A DNA stretch of 19,074 bases from Lachnospiraceae bacterium UBA7225 (GTDB lineage Bacteria; Bacillota; Clostridia; Lachnospirales; Lachnospiraceae): contig DKTR01000111.1 in NCBI GenBank assembly GCA_002473385.1, positions 1 through 19,074 of the forward strand. Reading direction: 5' to 3'. The position numbers were made by a program, and so were the translations under genes. How positions within the stretch are numbered: the stretch's first letter is position 1; each line of letters opens with the position of its first letter. Below the pieces are notes generated by a model that saw only the letters and a list, made by a program, of their open reading frames with translations, made no database searches and was not told where the DNA came from. Shown here piece by piece: positions 7,601 to 16,131 of this stretch.

Positions 7601-8950
7601 ATGAGTAAATGGTTTGAAGAAGCAGTATTTTATCATATGTACCCGCTCGGAATGACGGGCGCCCCGAAATATAACACACAGGAAGAAGTAACGCACCGGT
7701 TTGACGAGTTGGAGGACTGGCTGCCGCATCTGCAGGACATTGGCTGCACGGCAATTTATATTGGTCCGCTGTTTGAGTCGACCTCTCATGGATATGATAC
7801 CAGGGACTACCGCATGGTAGACCGGCGCCTTGGAGACAATACGGACTTTAAGCAGTTTGTGCAGAAGGCGCATGCGCTCGGCATCCGGATTGTGGTGGAC
7901 GGCGTGTTTAATCATACGGGAAGAGAGTTTTTTGCATTTAAGGATATACAGAAGAACCGGGAGCATTCTCCATACTGCAGCTGGTATAAGGGTATCAATT
8001 TCGGATGGAATACACACTACAATGACGGCTTCGGCTATGAGGCGTGGCGGAACTGCTTTGAGCTTGTCAATCTGAATCTGTATGAGAGAGCGGTAAAGGA
8101 TTATCTGTTTGATGTGATCCGTTTCTGGATACGGGAATTTGACATAGATGGCATCCGGCTGGATTGTGCAGACTGCCTGGACTTTGATTTCATGAAGGAA
8201 ATGCGCTGGATGACAGCACAGGAAAAGGAAGATTTCTGGCTGATGGGTGAGGTCATCCACGGTGATTACGCGCGCTGGGCGAATGATGAAGTGCTGCATT
8301 CTGTTACGAACTATGAGCTTCACAAGGGATTGTATTCCGGGCATAATGATCACAATTACTTTGAGATTGCGCACACGATACGGCGGGAATTTGACGAAAA
8401 TGGCGGCATTTACCGCGGAAGGAAGCTGTATTCCTTCGTAGACAATCATGACGTAGACCGCATTATGTCGAAGCTGAATAATAAATCACACATTATTTCG
8501 GTGTATACGCTGTTGTATACGCTGCCGGGCATTCCGTCTATTTACTATGGAAGCGAGTTTGGCGTGGAGGGCAGAAAGGAAGGTCCGAATGACGATCCAA
8601 TGCGTCCGCGTCTGCTTGTGTCGGAGTGCATAAAAAATAATCAGCACCCGGAGCTGACGGAATACATCCGTACACTGGGTAAACTTAAAAAGGATAATGA
8701 AGTGCTGGTAGAGGGCAGGTACCGTGAACTGCTTCTGACCACCCGCCAGTACGCATTTGCAAGAATCCTGGGAGAACGTGCGGTGATTGTGGCAGTCAAT
8801 AATGACGAGGCACCTGCTCATATGGAGATCCCGCTTCCGGTTGGGGCGGCTGTAGTGACAGATTTTCTGAGCGGGGAAGAAAGAACGGTGGAAAACGGGA
8901 AAATTCATACGGAGGTGCAGCCGGGCAGAGCTGCAATTTATGTTGTATAG
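7601..8950 (+). CDS. Cytoplasmic GH13 alpha-amylase-family glycosidase
   Basis: A 449-residue alpha-glucan hydrolase or glucanotransferase. All GH13 regions are intact: region I VVDGVFNH (about 98-105), region II GIRLDCAD with nucleophile Asp188, region III LMGEVIHGD with acid/base Glu217, and region IV VDNHD ending in stabilising Asp284. A short C-terminal beta domain (about 375-449) follows. There is no signal peptide and no N-terminal carbohydrate module, so it should act inside the cell on maltodextrins or glycogen. Exact specificity (amylase, maltodextrin glucosidase, transferase) cannot be set from motifs. GGAGG (7585-7589) is 11 bases from ATG 7601 but only two from ATG 7592, so 7601 is preferred. 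It runs into glgB with a 44-base gap. Confidence 0.85.
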   Translation: MSKWFEEAVFYHMYPLGMTGAPKYNTQEEVTHRFDELEDWLPHLQDIGCTAIYIGPLFESTSHGYDTRDYRMVDRRLGDNTDFKQFVQKAHALGIRIVVDGVFNHTGREFFAFKDIQKNREHSPYCSWYKGINFGWNTHYNDGFGYEAWRNCFELVNLNLYERAVKDYLFDVIRFWIREFDIDGIRLDCADCLDFDFMKEMRWMTAQEKEDFWLMGEVIHGDYARWANDEVLHSVTNYELHKGLYSGHNDHNYFEIAHTIRREFDENGGIYRGRKLYSFVDNHDVDRIMSKLNNKSHIISVYTLLYTLPGIPSIYYGSEFGVEGRKEGPNDDPMRPRLLVSECIKNNQHPELTEYIRTLGKLKKDNEVLVEGRYRELLLTTRQYAFARILGERAVIVAVNNDEAPAHMEIPLPVGAAVVTDFLSGEERTVENGKIHTEVQPGRAAIYVV

Positions 8951-8994
8951 CAATGCGGCAGTTGCAAATAAGTATAAAGAGCGAGGAGAATGGT

Positions 8995-11067
8995 ATGGAA
9001 ACGGCAAAAGAAAAGGAAACAAATCAGTGGGATATCCGTATTGGCGAGCTTGACCAGTACCTGTTTGGACAGGGAACGCATTACGATATCTACAAAAAGC
9101 TGGGCGCGCATCCGGCGGAAATCGACGGGAAAAAGGGTGTGCATTTTGCGGTGTGGGCGCCGCACGCAAAGGCAGTGCATCTGACCGGAGAATTTTGTGA
9201 ATGGGTGGAGTCCCCTGCTTACGAGATGAAGCGGCTGGAGCCGCTTGGCATTTACGAATTGTTTGTGGAAGGCATACAGGTGGGCGAGCAGTATAAATAT
9301 CTGATATGTACCCATGACGGGAGGAGGCTTTATAAAGCAGACCCGTTCGGAAATCATGCAGAACTGCGCCCGGGGACAGCTTCGAAGGTGGCAGATATTT
9401 TCAATTTAACATGGAGCGACGGAGAATGGGTGGATAAGCGTCAGAAGCAGGAGCTTGACGCGATGCCGATGTCGATTTACGAGGTGCATCCGGGCTCCTG
9501 GATGAAGCATGCGCCGACCGACGAAAATCCGGAGGGCTTTTACAACTACCGGGAATTTGCGGAGCGCATTACAGATTATGTAAAGGATATGGGTTATACT
9601 CATGTCGAGCTGATGGGCATTGCCGAGCACCCGTTTGATGGTTCCTGGGGGTACCAGGTGACAGGATACTATGCACCGACAGCGCGCTATGGCACCCCGG
9701 AGGATTTTGCGTACATGGTAGATTACTTCCATAGGAACGGAATCGGTGTTATTCTTGACTGGGTACCGGCACACTTCCCGAAGGATGCATGCGGTCTTGC
9801 CGAGTTTGACGGACAGCCGCTGTTTGAATATGCAGATCCCAGAAAAGGGGATCATCCGGACTGGGGAACGAAGGTATTTGATTTTGAAAAAAATGAAGTA
9901 CGCAATTTTCTCATTGCAAACGCGCTTTTCTGGGTGGAGCATTTCCATATCGACGGACTGCGTGTGGACGCTGTGGCGTCTATGCTTTATCTGGATTACG
10001 GGCGTTCCGGCGGACAGTGGATACCGAACAAATATGGAGAAAATAAGAACTTGGAGGCAATTGAGTTTTTCCGCCATCTGAACAGCATCGTCCGGAAGAG
10101 AAATCCGGGTGTACTGATGATTGCCGAGGAATCAACGGCATGGCCGCAGGTGACAGGAAATCCGGAGGACGGCGGGCTTGGCTTCAGCCTGAAATGGAAT
10201 ATGGGCTGGATGCATGATTTCCTCGATTATATGAAGCTTGATCCGTATTTTAGAAGCTACAATCATAATAAAATGACGTTTTCCATGACGTATGCTTTTT
10301 CGGAGAAGTTTATTCTGGTGCTTTCCCACGATGAGGTTGTGCATCTGAAATGTTCTATGATCAACAAGATGCCCGGGCTTTATGATGATAAGTTCGCGAA
10401 TCTCAGGGCGGGCTATGCCTATATGTTTGCGCATCCTGGTAAAAAGCTCCTCTTTATGGGACAGGAATTTGCGCAGTTCCAGGAGTGGAGTGAGGCGAGA
10501 GAGCTTGACTGGTATCTGCTCGGCGAGGCAAAGCATAGCCAGTTAAAAGAATATGTAAAAACGCTGCTCCACCTGTACAGGGACGATCCGGCAATGTATA
10601 CGCTGGATCAGTCGTGGAATGGCTTTGAATGGATAAATGCGGATGATTCCAGCAGAAGTATTTTCAGCTTTATCCGCCATTCCGCAGACAGAAAGAGCAA
10701 CCTGCTGTTTGTGATCAGCTTTACACCGGTAGCGAGAGAAGATTACCGCGTGGGTGTTCCGCAGTTCGGAACCTACAAGCTGGTTCTGAACAGTGATGAG
10801 ACGCGTTTTGGCGGAAACGGACAGGAACTGCCTGCTTCACTGAAAGCAGTAAAAGGGGAACAGGACGGACAGCCGTATTATCTGGAGTATAATCTGCCGC
10901 CTTATGGAGTTACGGTATTTAAATATACGGAGCGCAAGCCGGCAGAGCGCAAAACTACCGCGCGTAAGGGTGCGGTATCCGGAGCAGCAGGGCGTAAGAG
11001 TGCGGTATCCAGAGCCGCAGAGGGCAAAACTACCGCGAGCAAATCGCGTGCCAAAAAGACATCATAG
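8995..11067 (+). CDS. glgB: 1,4-alpha-glucan branching enzyme GlgB
   Basis: A 690-residue enzyme that makes alpha-1,6 branches in glycogen. Order: N-terminal segment, CBM48 domain (about 47-125, VHFAVWAPHAKAVHLTGEF), then the GH13 barrel with DWVPAHFPKDACGLAEFDG (255-273), FHIDGLRVDAVASMLYLDY with nucleophile Asp325, LMIAEEST with the catalytic Glu in 378-379, and LSHDEVVH with Asp446. The branching-enzyme hallmarks YADPRKGDHPDWGT and LLFMGQEFAQFQEW are present. After the beta-sandwich domain comes an extra tail of about 45 residues rich in Lys, Arg, Ala, Ser and Thr (KPAERKTTARKG to SRAKKTS), absent from most GlgB proteins. AGGAG (8984-8988) lies six bases before ATG 8995; the in-frame ATG 8953 has no ribosome site. 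Confidence 0.95.
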   Translation: METAKEKETNQWDIRIGELDQYLFGQGTHYDIYKKLGAHPAEIDGKKGVHFAVWAPHAKAVHLTGEFCEWVESPAYEMKRLEPLGIYELFVEGIQVGEQYKYLICTHDGRRLYKADPFGNHAELRPGTASKVADIFNLTWSDGEWVDKRQKQELDAMPMSIYEVHPGSWMKHAPTDENPEGFYNYREFAERITDYVKDMGYTHVELMGIAEHPFDGSWGYQVTGYYAPTARYGTPEDFAYMVDYFHRNGIGVILDWVPAHFPKDACGLAEFDGQPLFEYADPRKGDHPDWGTKVFDFEKNEVRNFLIANALFWVEHFHIDGLRVDAVASMLYLDYGRSGGQWIPNKYGENKNLEAIEFFRHLNSIVRKRNPGVLMIAEESTAWPQVTGNPEDGGLGFSLKWNMGWMHDFLDYMKLDPYFRSYNHNKMTFSMTYAFSEKFILVLSHDEVVHLKCSMINKMPGLYDDKFANLRAGYAYMFAHPGKKLLFMGQEFAQFQEWSEARELDWYLLGEAKHSQLKEYVKTLLHLYRDDPAMYTLDQSWNGFEWINADDSSRSIFSFIRHSADRKSNLLFVISFTPVAREDYRVGVPQFGTYKLVLNSDETRFGGNGQELPASLKAVKGEQDGQPYYLEYNLPPYGVTVFKYTERKPAERKTTARKGAVSGAAGRKSAVSRAAEGKTTASKSRAKKTS

Positions 11068-11152
11068 GGTGAAACTATAACAGACAAGAGAATATGACAT
11101 GAAAACGATATTCTGGCATATACTTATGAAAACGGAAACGTGGAGTAAGTAC

Positions 11153-12190
11153 GTGTCAGAATATCGTCGTTTTATATCGTATATTTATGAATATCAGAGA
11201 GGAAGGAAACAAAGCAACTGCGGCTATGCGAAGGTGGAGATCCGGGGCGGCGTTTTCCGGCTGCGCATGCATCTGCAGACTTCCGGGAAGGATATCCCGG
11301 AGCTGAAGGTCTATGGCTTTGTGAGAAAACAGGGGAGCATTTACGGTATTTGGCTTGGCAGTGTGGGGCTGAAAAATCAGGCGTATGATTTCCAGACAAC
11401 CAGTCAGGCGGCGCATATCGGCGGCTCGTCTTATACCTCCGGAGAGCTGCGCGGACTCTGGATGAGAGGAGCGGGAGAGAATTATATAACGGTCTGGGAT
11501 GATGAGCCGGTCGCAGTAGAGCAGTTTACCGACCGGGAGCCGGAAGAAAGTATAAAGGCGGGCGCAGGGGAGCCAGAGAAACAGAACGGAGCGGGAATGG
11601 CAGTGATGCAGAAGGTGCGGGAGAAGCCGGCACCGCAGATCAGTATGGGAATGCCGGAAAAGGAAAGCAGTTTGCAGGAGCAGGGAACTCAGAAGCAGGA
11701 AACTCAGAAGCAGGAAACTCAGGGGCAGGAAACTCAGGAGCAGGGAATCCAGGCGCAAAGCGTGCAGAGACAGGGAACGCTTGCCGGACGCTGGCAGAAC
11801 TTCCTGCAGCATTATCCGCAGCTCTGCCCGTTTGCGGATGAGGAAATTACACAGTGTATCAGCATTGCGCCCAAGGATCTTTCTTTTCTGCCGAGAGAGG
11901 AATGGCAGTTTGGGAAAAACACCTTTTTGCGGCAGGCATACGCACAATACCATCATCTTATGCTGGGATGCCATGCGGGCGGCCGCTATGTCCTGGCGGT
12001 GCCGGGAAAATTCCGGGATATGCAGGAAAAGCATCTTGCAAGGATGTACGGATTTCCTTATTATAAGGAAGCAGTGACCAGCAGCGGTGAGCAGGAGCTG
12101 TCTGCGGCAGATACCGGGGGTATAGAACCGGAAGGGTACTGGTATCATTTCCTGAATGAAGCGTGTCCGCGGGAAGCTGGCAAAAAATAG
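11153..12190 (+). CDS. Uncharacterised two-domain protein downstream of glgB
   Basis: I cannot assign a function; it resembles a conserved hypothetical family of Lachnospiraceae. About 345 residues from the GTG at 11153, which has GGAG (11142-11145) seven bases upstream and gives the N terminus MSEYRRFISYIYEYQ. An upstream in-frame ATG at 11099 would add 18 residues but has a weak site. Residues 1-127 form a compact beta-rich domain (NCGYAKVEIRGGVFRLRMHLQ, YGFVRKQGSIYGIWLG). Residues about 128-207 are a charged linker with QETQ repeats. Residues about 212-345 form a second domain ending in GYWYHFLNE (LPREEWQFGKNTFLRQAY, HLMLGCHAGGRYVLAVPG). It has no signal peptide or membrane segment. It follows glgB by 85 bases with no visible terminator or promoter, so a link to glycogen metabolism is possible but unproven. 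Confidence 0.7.
   Translation: MSEYRRFISYIYEYQRGRKQSNCGYAKVEIRGGVFRLRMHLQTSGKDIPELKVYGFVRKQGSIYGIWLGSVGLKNQAYDFQTTSQAAHIGGSSYTSGELRGLWMRGAGENYITVWDDEPVAVEQFTDREPEESIKAGAGEPEKQNGAGMAVMQKVREKPAPQISMGMPEKESSLQEQGTQKQETQKQETQGQETQEQGIQAQSVQRQGTLAGRWQNFLQHYPQLCPFADEEITQCISIAPKDLSFLPREEWQFGKNTFLRQAYAQYHHLMLGCHAGGRYVLAVPGKFRDMQEKHLARMYGFPYYKEAVTSSGEQELSAADTGGIEPEGYWYHFLNEACPREAGKK
11675..11780 (+). repeat. QETQ-coding short tandem repeat
   Basis: Fifteen-base units (caggaaactcagaag and variants) repeat about six times in frame, giving QETQK/QETQG/QETQE units in the linker of the hypothetical protein. The first copies are almost identical. Confidence 0.8.
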
Positions 12191-12225
12191 GAGTAAAAAA
12201 ATTTATTTTATATGCAACAATCTTT

Positions 12226-12252
12226 TGTAATTTTGACACTATATATACGTAA
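12226..12252 (+). promoter_or_regulatory. Possible ECF-type autoregulatory promoter
   Basis: TGTAAT (12226-12231), a 16-base spacer and CGTAA (12248-12252) resemble an ECF promoter. A TTGACA (12233-12238) is also present, but no -10 box lies at 16-18 bases from it. This is the only plausible promoter seen in 12191-12344, and ECF sigma genes often transcribe themselves. Confidence 0.35.
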
Positions 12253-12344
12253 GGAAATTTCCAGCAGGCATTAATAGAATCAGGTGCCGCGCATGAGTGG
12301 AAATTGTCCGGCAGGATCATACCACACGAAAAAGAGGGAAGCTT

Positions 12345-12845
12345 ATGGATCAACAGATGAAATTAGTAAAACAGGCAAAAAGAGGGGATACGCAGGCATT
12401 TGCAGAGCTGTATCGCAGCGTATACCAGGAGCTGTACCGGTTTGCGCTCTATACGCTGAAAAACAGTCATGATGCGGAGGATGCAGTCAGCGACACGGTC
12501 ACGGATGCCTGGGCGCAGATCGGTTCGCTGAATAAGGAGGAAGCCTTTAAAAGCTGGATTTTTAAAATTCTTTACAATAAGTGCCGCCGTTGTCTGAAAC
12601 AGTATATGCAAAAAACAGAAGAGCTTCCGGAGGATCTGTGCGGGCAGAAGGGGGACGCGGAGGAGCAGCTTGATGTGAGGGCGGCATTTGCGCGTCTTGC
12701 AGATGAGGAGCGCCTGATTCTGTCCATGCATATTTTCGGCGGATATAGCAGCCGGGAGATTGGTCAGATGCTGCAGATGAACGACAGTACAGTACGTTCC
12801 AGACAGAAGCGCGCGCTGGAAAAAATGGAAGCCTGGTTAGCTTGA
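12345..12845 (+). CDS. ECF-type RNA polymerase sigma factor
   Basis: A 166-residue sigma-70-family protein with only regions 2 and 4. Region 2 covers about residues 15-80 (AFAELYRSVYQELYRFALYTL, HDAEDAVSDTVTDAWAQI, FKSWIFKILYNKCRR); region 4 covers about 108-162 (LADEERLILSMHIFGGYSSREIGQMLQMNDSTVRSRQKRALEKM, with a helix-turn-helix). GAGGG (12334-12338) lies six bases before ATG 12345; an upstream in-frame GTG at 12297 has no ribosome site. The membrane protein gene begins 15 bases after its stop, so the two are surely cotranscribed. The pair is typical of an ECF sigma factor held by a membrane anti-sigma factor. The stimulus and regulon are unknown. Confidence 0.88.
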   Translation: MDQQMKLVKQAKRGDTQAFAELYRSVYQELYRFALYTLKNSHDAEDAVSDTVTDAWAQIGSLNKEEAFKSWIFKILYNKCRRCLKQYMQKTEELPEDLCGQKGDAEEQLDVRAAFARLADEERLILSMHIFGGYSSREIGQMLQMNDSTVRSRQKRALEKMEAWLA

Positions 12846-12860
12846 CGAGGAGGGGACATT

Positions 12861-15020
12861 ATGGATGAAAAGAAATTAATGGATCAGATCAGAGAATCGG
12901 CAAAGGATGTCGACGTTCCGGAGACGCTCCGTCCGGAAAATGTGCAGAAGAGGCTGGAGGACGAAAAAAAGAAACCTTCCGGGGGCAGGCGGCTGTACAC
13001 CTTTATCCGGAAATATAAAATACCGCTTGCGGAAGCGGCAGCCGTTGTGCTGATTTTTGCAGCAGGACGCCAGGTTGGCATCACCGAAGGGCGGGTAATC
13101 GACAACCGGCAGCCGGAGGCAGTTGCGGATCTGGCGCAGGAGCCGGAAACAGTTGCGGAAACAGTGCAGGAGCAGGAGGCAGTTACGGATCTGGCGCAGA
13201 AGCCGGAAACAGTTGCGGAAGCAGTGCGGGAGCAGGAGGCAGTTACGGAAACAGCGCAGGAGCTGCAGGCAGTCACGGAACCGGTGCAGGGGGAAGAACT
13301 GGCGCGGCAGGCACAGAGTGCGGATGCTGCAGATGATGCAGCCGGAAATGACAGCGCAGAGGAGGGAATCGCCCCGATCGGCAGCGAGGAGGCGCTCTAT
13401 AACCGGCTCAGGGAATACCAGGAGGCATCGTCTGCTTCACTGGCAAAGGCGGAGCTCTATGAGACGGCAGAGTTTGCCCTGGAAGATTCGGCAGTTTCCG
13501 GCAGCGCGGCATCTTCGGCTGATACAGGGGCGGGAGCTGATTATTCGCAGACGAATCTGCGGGAAATGGGTGTAGATGAAGGCGATATTGTAAAGACAGA
13601 CGGGAAGTATATTTATATAATGAAACGGAACAGTTCGGTGAAGATCATCAGCGCCGATGGGGAGCAGATGGAGCTGATTCAGACGATCGAACCGGAATCT
13701 CTCGATGAATCTGTGCGCGATATGTATATCAGCGGAAATATTCTGAATCTTGTGACGACTGGCAGCAGAAGCAGCCTGAAGGAAGATACATCAGATGTCT
13801 ATTACACAGAGTATTATGATTACGCAAAAGTAGTTACCTATGATATTTCAGACCCGGAAAATCCAGTATTGACCGGAAGTGTGGAGCAGGAAGGCAATTA
13901 TCAAAGCAGCAGGAAGGTAGGAGACTATGTTTATCTCTTTACACGTTTCCGACCAGTGATAGGTGACACGCAGGGCGACAGCGGAATTATGCCGCTGGTG
14001 AATGGTGTGTACATGGAGGCGAAAGACATTTATGTCCCGGAAGAGCTGCAGAATACGAGTTATCTGGTGATTGGCTCTGTAAACGTCAATAAGCCGTCGG
14101 AAATGACTGCGCATAAGGCGGTCGTGTCTGGCGCGGATCAGTTTTATGTGAGCGGACAGAGCATATATATCTGCTGTCAGGAGTGGAGAGAGGGCACCGG
14201 AAATGTCACAAAAATCATGAAATTCTCTTACGAAAACGGAAATATTCACGGAGTAGGCATTGCGGAGCTGCAGGGTTATCTGAATGATACTTTTTCACTG
14301 GATGAGTATGACGGATATCTGCGTGTAGTGGCAACCGACTGGAACAGTGGGGACGAGATAAATGCACTATATATTTATAATACGCAGATGGAGCTGACAG
14401 GGAAAATTGATGATATAGCCCCGGGAGAAACAATCCGCTCTGCAAGATTTTTCGGAGATGCCGGATATTTTGTGACCTTCAGACAGACGGATCCGCTGTT
14501 TTCTGTAGATTTATCAGATCCGGAAAATCCACAGATCCTCGGAGCACTGAAGGTGACAGGCTTTTCATCCTACCTGCATTTTTATGGGGAAGACAGGCTG
14601 CTTGGCATTGGTTACGAGGCGGATGAAAACACGGGTGCAACGACTGGCATCAAGCTGTCCATGTTTGATATTTCCGATCCGTCCAATGTAACGGAAATCA
14701 GCCGCTACGTGATCAAGGGCGCCAGCTACTTTGCCGGCCTGAATAATTATAAAGCAATTCTGGTCAATCCGGAAAAGAACCTGCTTGGTTTTGTGTGTGA
14801 CGATAACTATCTGGTATTTTCCTACGATGAGGAAAGCGGTTTTGAGAATCTTCTCACATACAATCTTTCTGAGGGAGGGCGCAGCCAGTATTACTGGTCT
14901 GCATACAATGACGTGCGCGGGCTTTATATTAACGATACCTTCTATCTTGCAGGCGCAGATCGTATCCGCGTGTTTGATATGACAGCTGAGTTTGAACAGA
15001 AAGCAAAACTGGAGTTTTAA
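12861..15020 (+). CDS. Membrane-anchored beta-propeller protein, putative anti-sigma factor
   Basis: A 719-residue single-pass protein. Residues 1-53 are cytoplasmic and basic near the membrane; they contain DVPETLRPENVQKRLE, a motif type seen in proteins encoded beside clostridial ECF sigma genes. Residues about 54-69 are the membrane helix. Residues 82-145 are tandem 20-residue repeats (EAV.DLAQ.PETVAE.V). Residues about 228-719 match the style of the secreted C-terminal beta-propeller family (start SQTNLREMGVDEGDIVKTDGKY), with blade motifs D-I/L-S-D-P at 328-332, 550-554 and 603-607. The positive-inside rule puts the propeller outside the cell. GGAGGGG lies five bases before ATG. The likely role is binding the neighbouring sigma factor and releasing it on an external signal; this is inferred from context. 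No zinc-finger anti-sigma (HxxxCxxC) motif is visible. Confidence 0.82.
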   Translation: MDEKKLMDQIRESAKDVDVPETLRPENVQKRLEDEKKKPSGGRRLYTFIRKYKIPLAEAAAVVLIFAAGRQVGITEGRVIDNRQPEAVADLAQEPETVAETVQEQEAVTDLAQKPETVAEAVREQEAVTETAQELQAVTEPVQGEELARQAQSADAADDAAGNDSAEEGIAPIGSEEALYNRLREYQEASSASLAKAELYETAEFALEDSAVSGSAASSADTGAGADYSQTNLREMGVDEGDIVKTDGKYIYIMKRNSSVKIISADGEQMELIQTIEPESLDESVRDMYISGNILNLVTTGSRSSLKEDTSDVYYTEYYDYAKVVTYDISDPENPVLTGSVEQEGNYQSSRKVGDYVYLFTRFRPVIGDTQGDSGIMPLVNGVYMEAKDIYVPEELQNTSYLVIGSVNVNKPSEMTAHKAVVSGADQFYVSGQSIYICCQEWREGTGNVTKIMKFSYENGNIHGVGIAELQGYLNDTFSLDEYDGYLRVVATDWNSGDEINALYIYNTQMELTGKIDDIAPGETIRSARFFGDAGYFVTFRQTDPLFSVDLSDPENPQILGALKVTGFSSYLHFYGEDRLLGIGYEADENTGATTGIKLSMFDISDPSNVTEISRYVIKGASYFAGLNNYKAILVNPEKNLLGFVCDDNYLVFSYDEESGFENLLTYNLSEGGRSQYYWSAYNDVRGLYINDTFYLAGADRIRVFDMTAEFEQKAKLEF
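13115..13290 (+). repeat. 60-base in-frame tandem repeats
   Basis: Units around gcagttgcggatctggcgca and gcaggaggcagttacgga recur at about 60-base spacing for nearly three copies, coding 20-residue EAV.DLAQEPETVAETVQEQ units. They lie just outside the membrane helix and probably form an extended stalk. Confidence 0.75.
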
Positions 15021-15034
15021 AATGTGCAAATCTA

Positions 15035-15064
15035 TTGAAAATACAGGTGAAAAAGTGTTATACT
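15035..15064 (+). promoter_or_regulatory. Sigma-A promoter of the S1-domain gene
   Basis: TTGAAA (15035-15040), an 18-base spacer and TATACT (15059-15064), with TGt at 15056-15058 giving an extended -10. The start near 15071 leaves a leader of only about 20 bases, holding GGGAGG eight bases before the ATG. Confidence 0.8.
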
Positions 15065-15093
15065 CCAGATAAAAAGGCAGGGAGGATAATACA

Positions 15094-16131
15094 ATGTCAG
15101 ATGAAACAAAAGTAACAGAAGAGCTCACACAGGCGCAGACGGCGGAAGAAGTACCGGAAACTGTGCAGGCGGCGGCAGAAGAAGCAGCAGAGGACGCTGC
15201 GCAGGCAGCAGAAGAGGCAGTAACGGAAGCGCCTGTGGAGAGCATGGCGGATTATGAGGCGGAGCTGAATGCGTCTCTGAAACAGATTCATGAGGGCGAT
15301 GTGCTGACCGGCACGGTGATCGGTGTGACAGACACAGAGGTTACCCTGGATCTGAAGTACTATACGGAGGGCGTGATCCGTGTTGAAGACTTTACGGATG
15401 ATCCGAATTTCAACGTAAAGGAAGAGGTCCACATCGGGGATGAAATTTCTGCAACAGTTGTCAGAAGAGATGGCGGACAGGGACAGATCATGCTGTCACG
15501 CAAGGAAGCAAACGACGTGCTGGCATGGGACAGGCTTCAGACACTGATGGATAAGCAGACAATTATTAAAACCAAGGTCGCAGGCGTAGTAAAAGCGGGC
15601 GTAGTTGTGTATGTGGAGGGCATCCGTGGATTTGTTCCGGCATCAAAGCTGTCGCTGAACTATGTGGAAAATCTGGAAGAATGGCTTGGAAAAGACATTG
15701 AGCTGCGTGTGATTACTGTGGATGAGGAGGACAAAAAGCTGGTACTTTCTGCAAAGGAAATTCTCCGTGAGCGCGAAGCAGAAGAGAAAAAAGCAAGAAT
15801 CTCCAATGTTGAAGTAGGTCTTGTGACGGAGGGAACGGTAGAATCCCTTCAGCCCTATGGCGCGTTTATTAATCTCGGCAATGGTCTGAGCGGTCTGGTA
15901 CACGTATCACAGATTTCTGAAAAACGTATCAAATCACCATCGGCTGTGCTGAAAGTGGGGGATAAGGTAAAAGTAAAGGTAATTGCGGTGAAGGATGGCA
16001 AGCTGAGTCTCAGCATGAAAGCGCTGCAGGATGTCACGGCGGAGGAAATCCAGGAAGAAACGATTGAGCTGCCGCAGTCCGAGGGAGTGTCCACAAATCT
16101 GGGTGCTTTATTTGCAAAGCTGAAACTGTAA
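15094..16131 (+). CDS. rpsA: S1 RNA-binding protein, ribosomal protein S1-like
   Basis: A 345-residue RNA-binding protein with three S1 domains: about 66-145 (EGDVLTGTVIGVTDTEVTLDL), 155-223 (KTKVAGVVKAGVVVYVEGIRGFVPAS) and 240-311 (EGTVESLQPYGAFINLGNGLSGLVHVSQIS, the best S1 consensus). The first 55 residues are an acidic Ala/Glu-rich arm (EEAAEDAAQAAEEA), probably disordered. Three to four domains are usual for the Firmicute S1 homologue, against six in E. coli. It probably helps mRNA binding on the 30S subunit or acts as a general RNA-binding factor. It has its own promoter. The symbol is given by homology; a separate S1-like protein cannot be excluded. Confidence 0.85.
   Translation: MSDETKVTEELTQAQTAEEVPETVQAAAEEAAEDAAQAAEEAVTEAPVESMADYEAELNASLKQIHEGDVLTGTVIGVTDTEVTLDLKYYTEGVIRVEDFTDDPNFNVKEEVHIGDEISATVVRRDGGQGQIMLSRKEANDVLAWDRLQTLMDKQTIIKTKVAGVVKAGVVVYVEGIRGFVPASKLSLNYVENLEEWLGKDIELRVITVDEEDKKLVLSAKEILREREAEEKKARISNVEVGLVTEGTVESLQPYGAFINLGNGLSGLVHVSQISEKRIKSPSAVLKVGDKVKVKVIAVKDGKLSLSMKALQDVTAEEIQEETIELPQSEGVSTNLGALFAKLKL

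Noticed and set aside
12233..12238. A TTGACA box as sigma-A promoter for the sigma operon
   Set aside because: There is no -10 box at 16-18 bases; the nearby TATATA lies only a few bases away.
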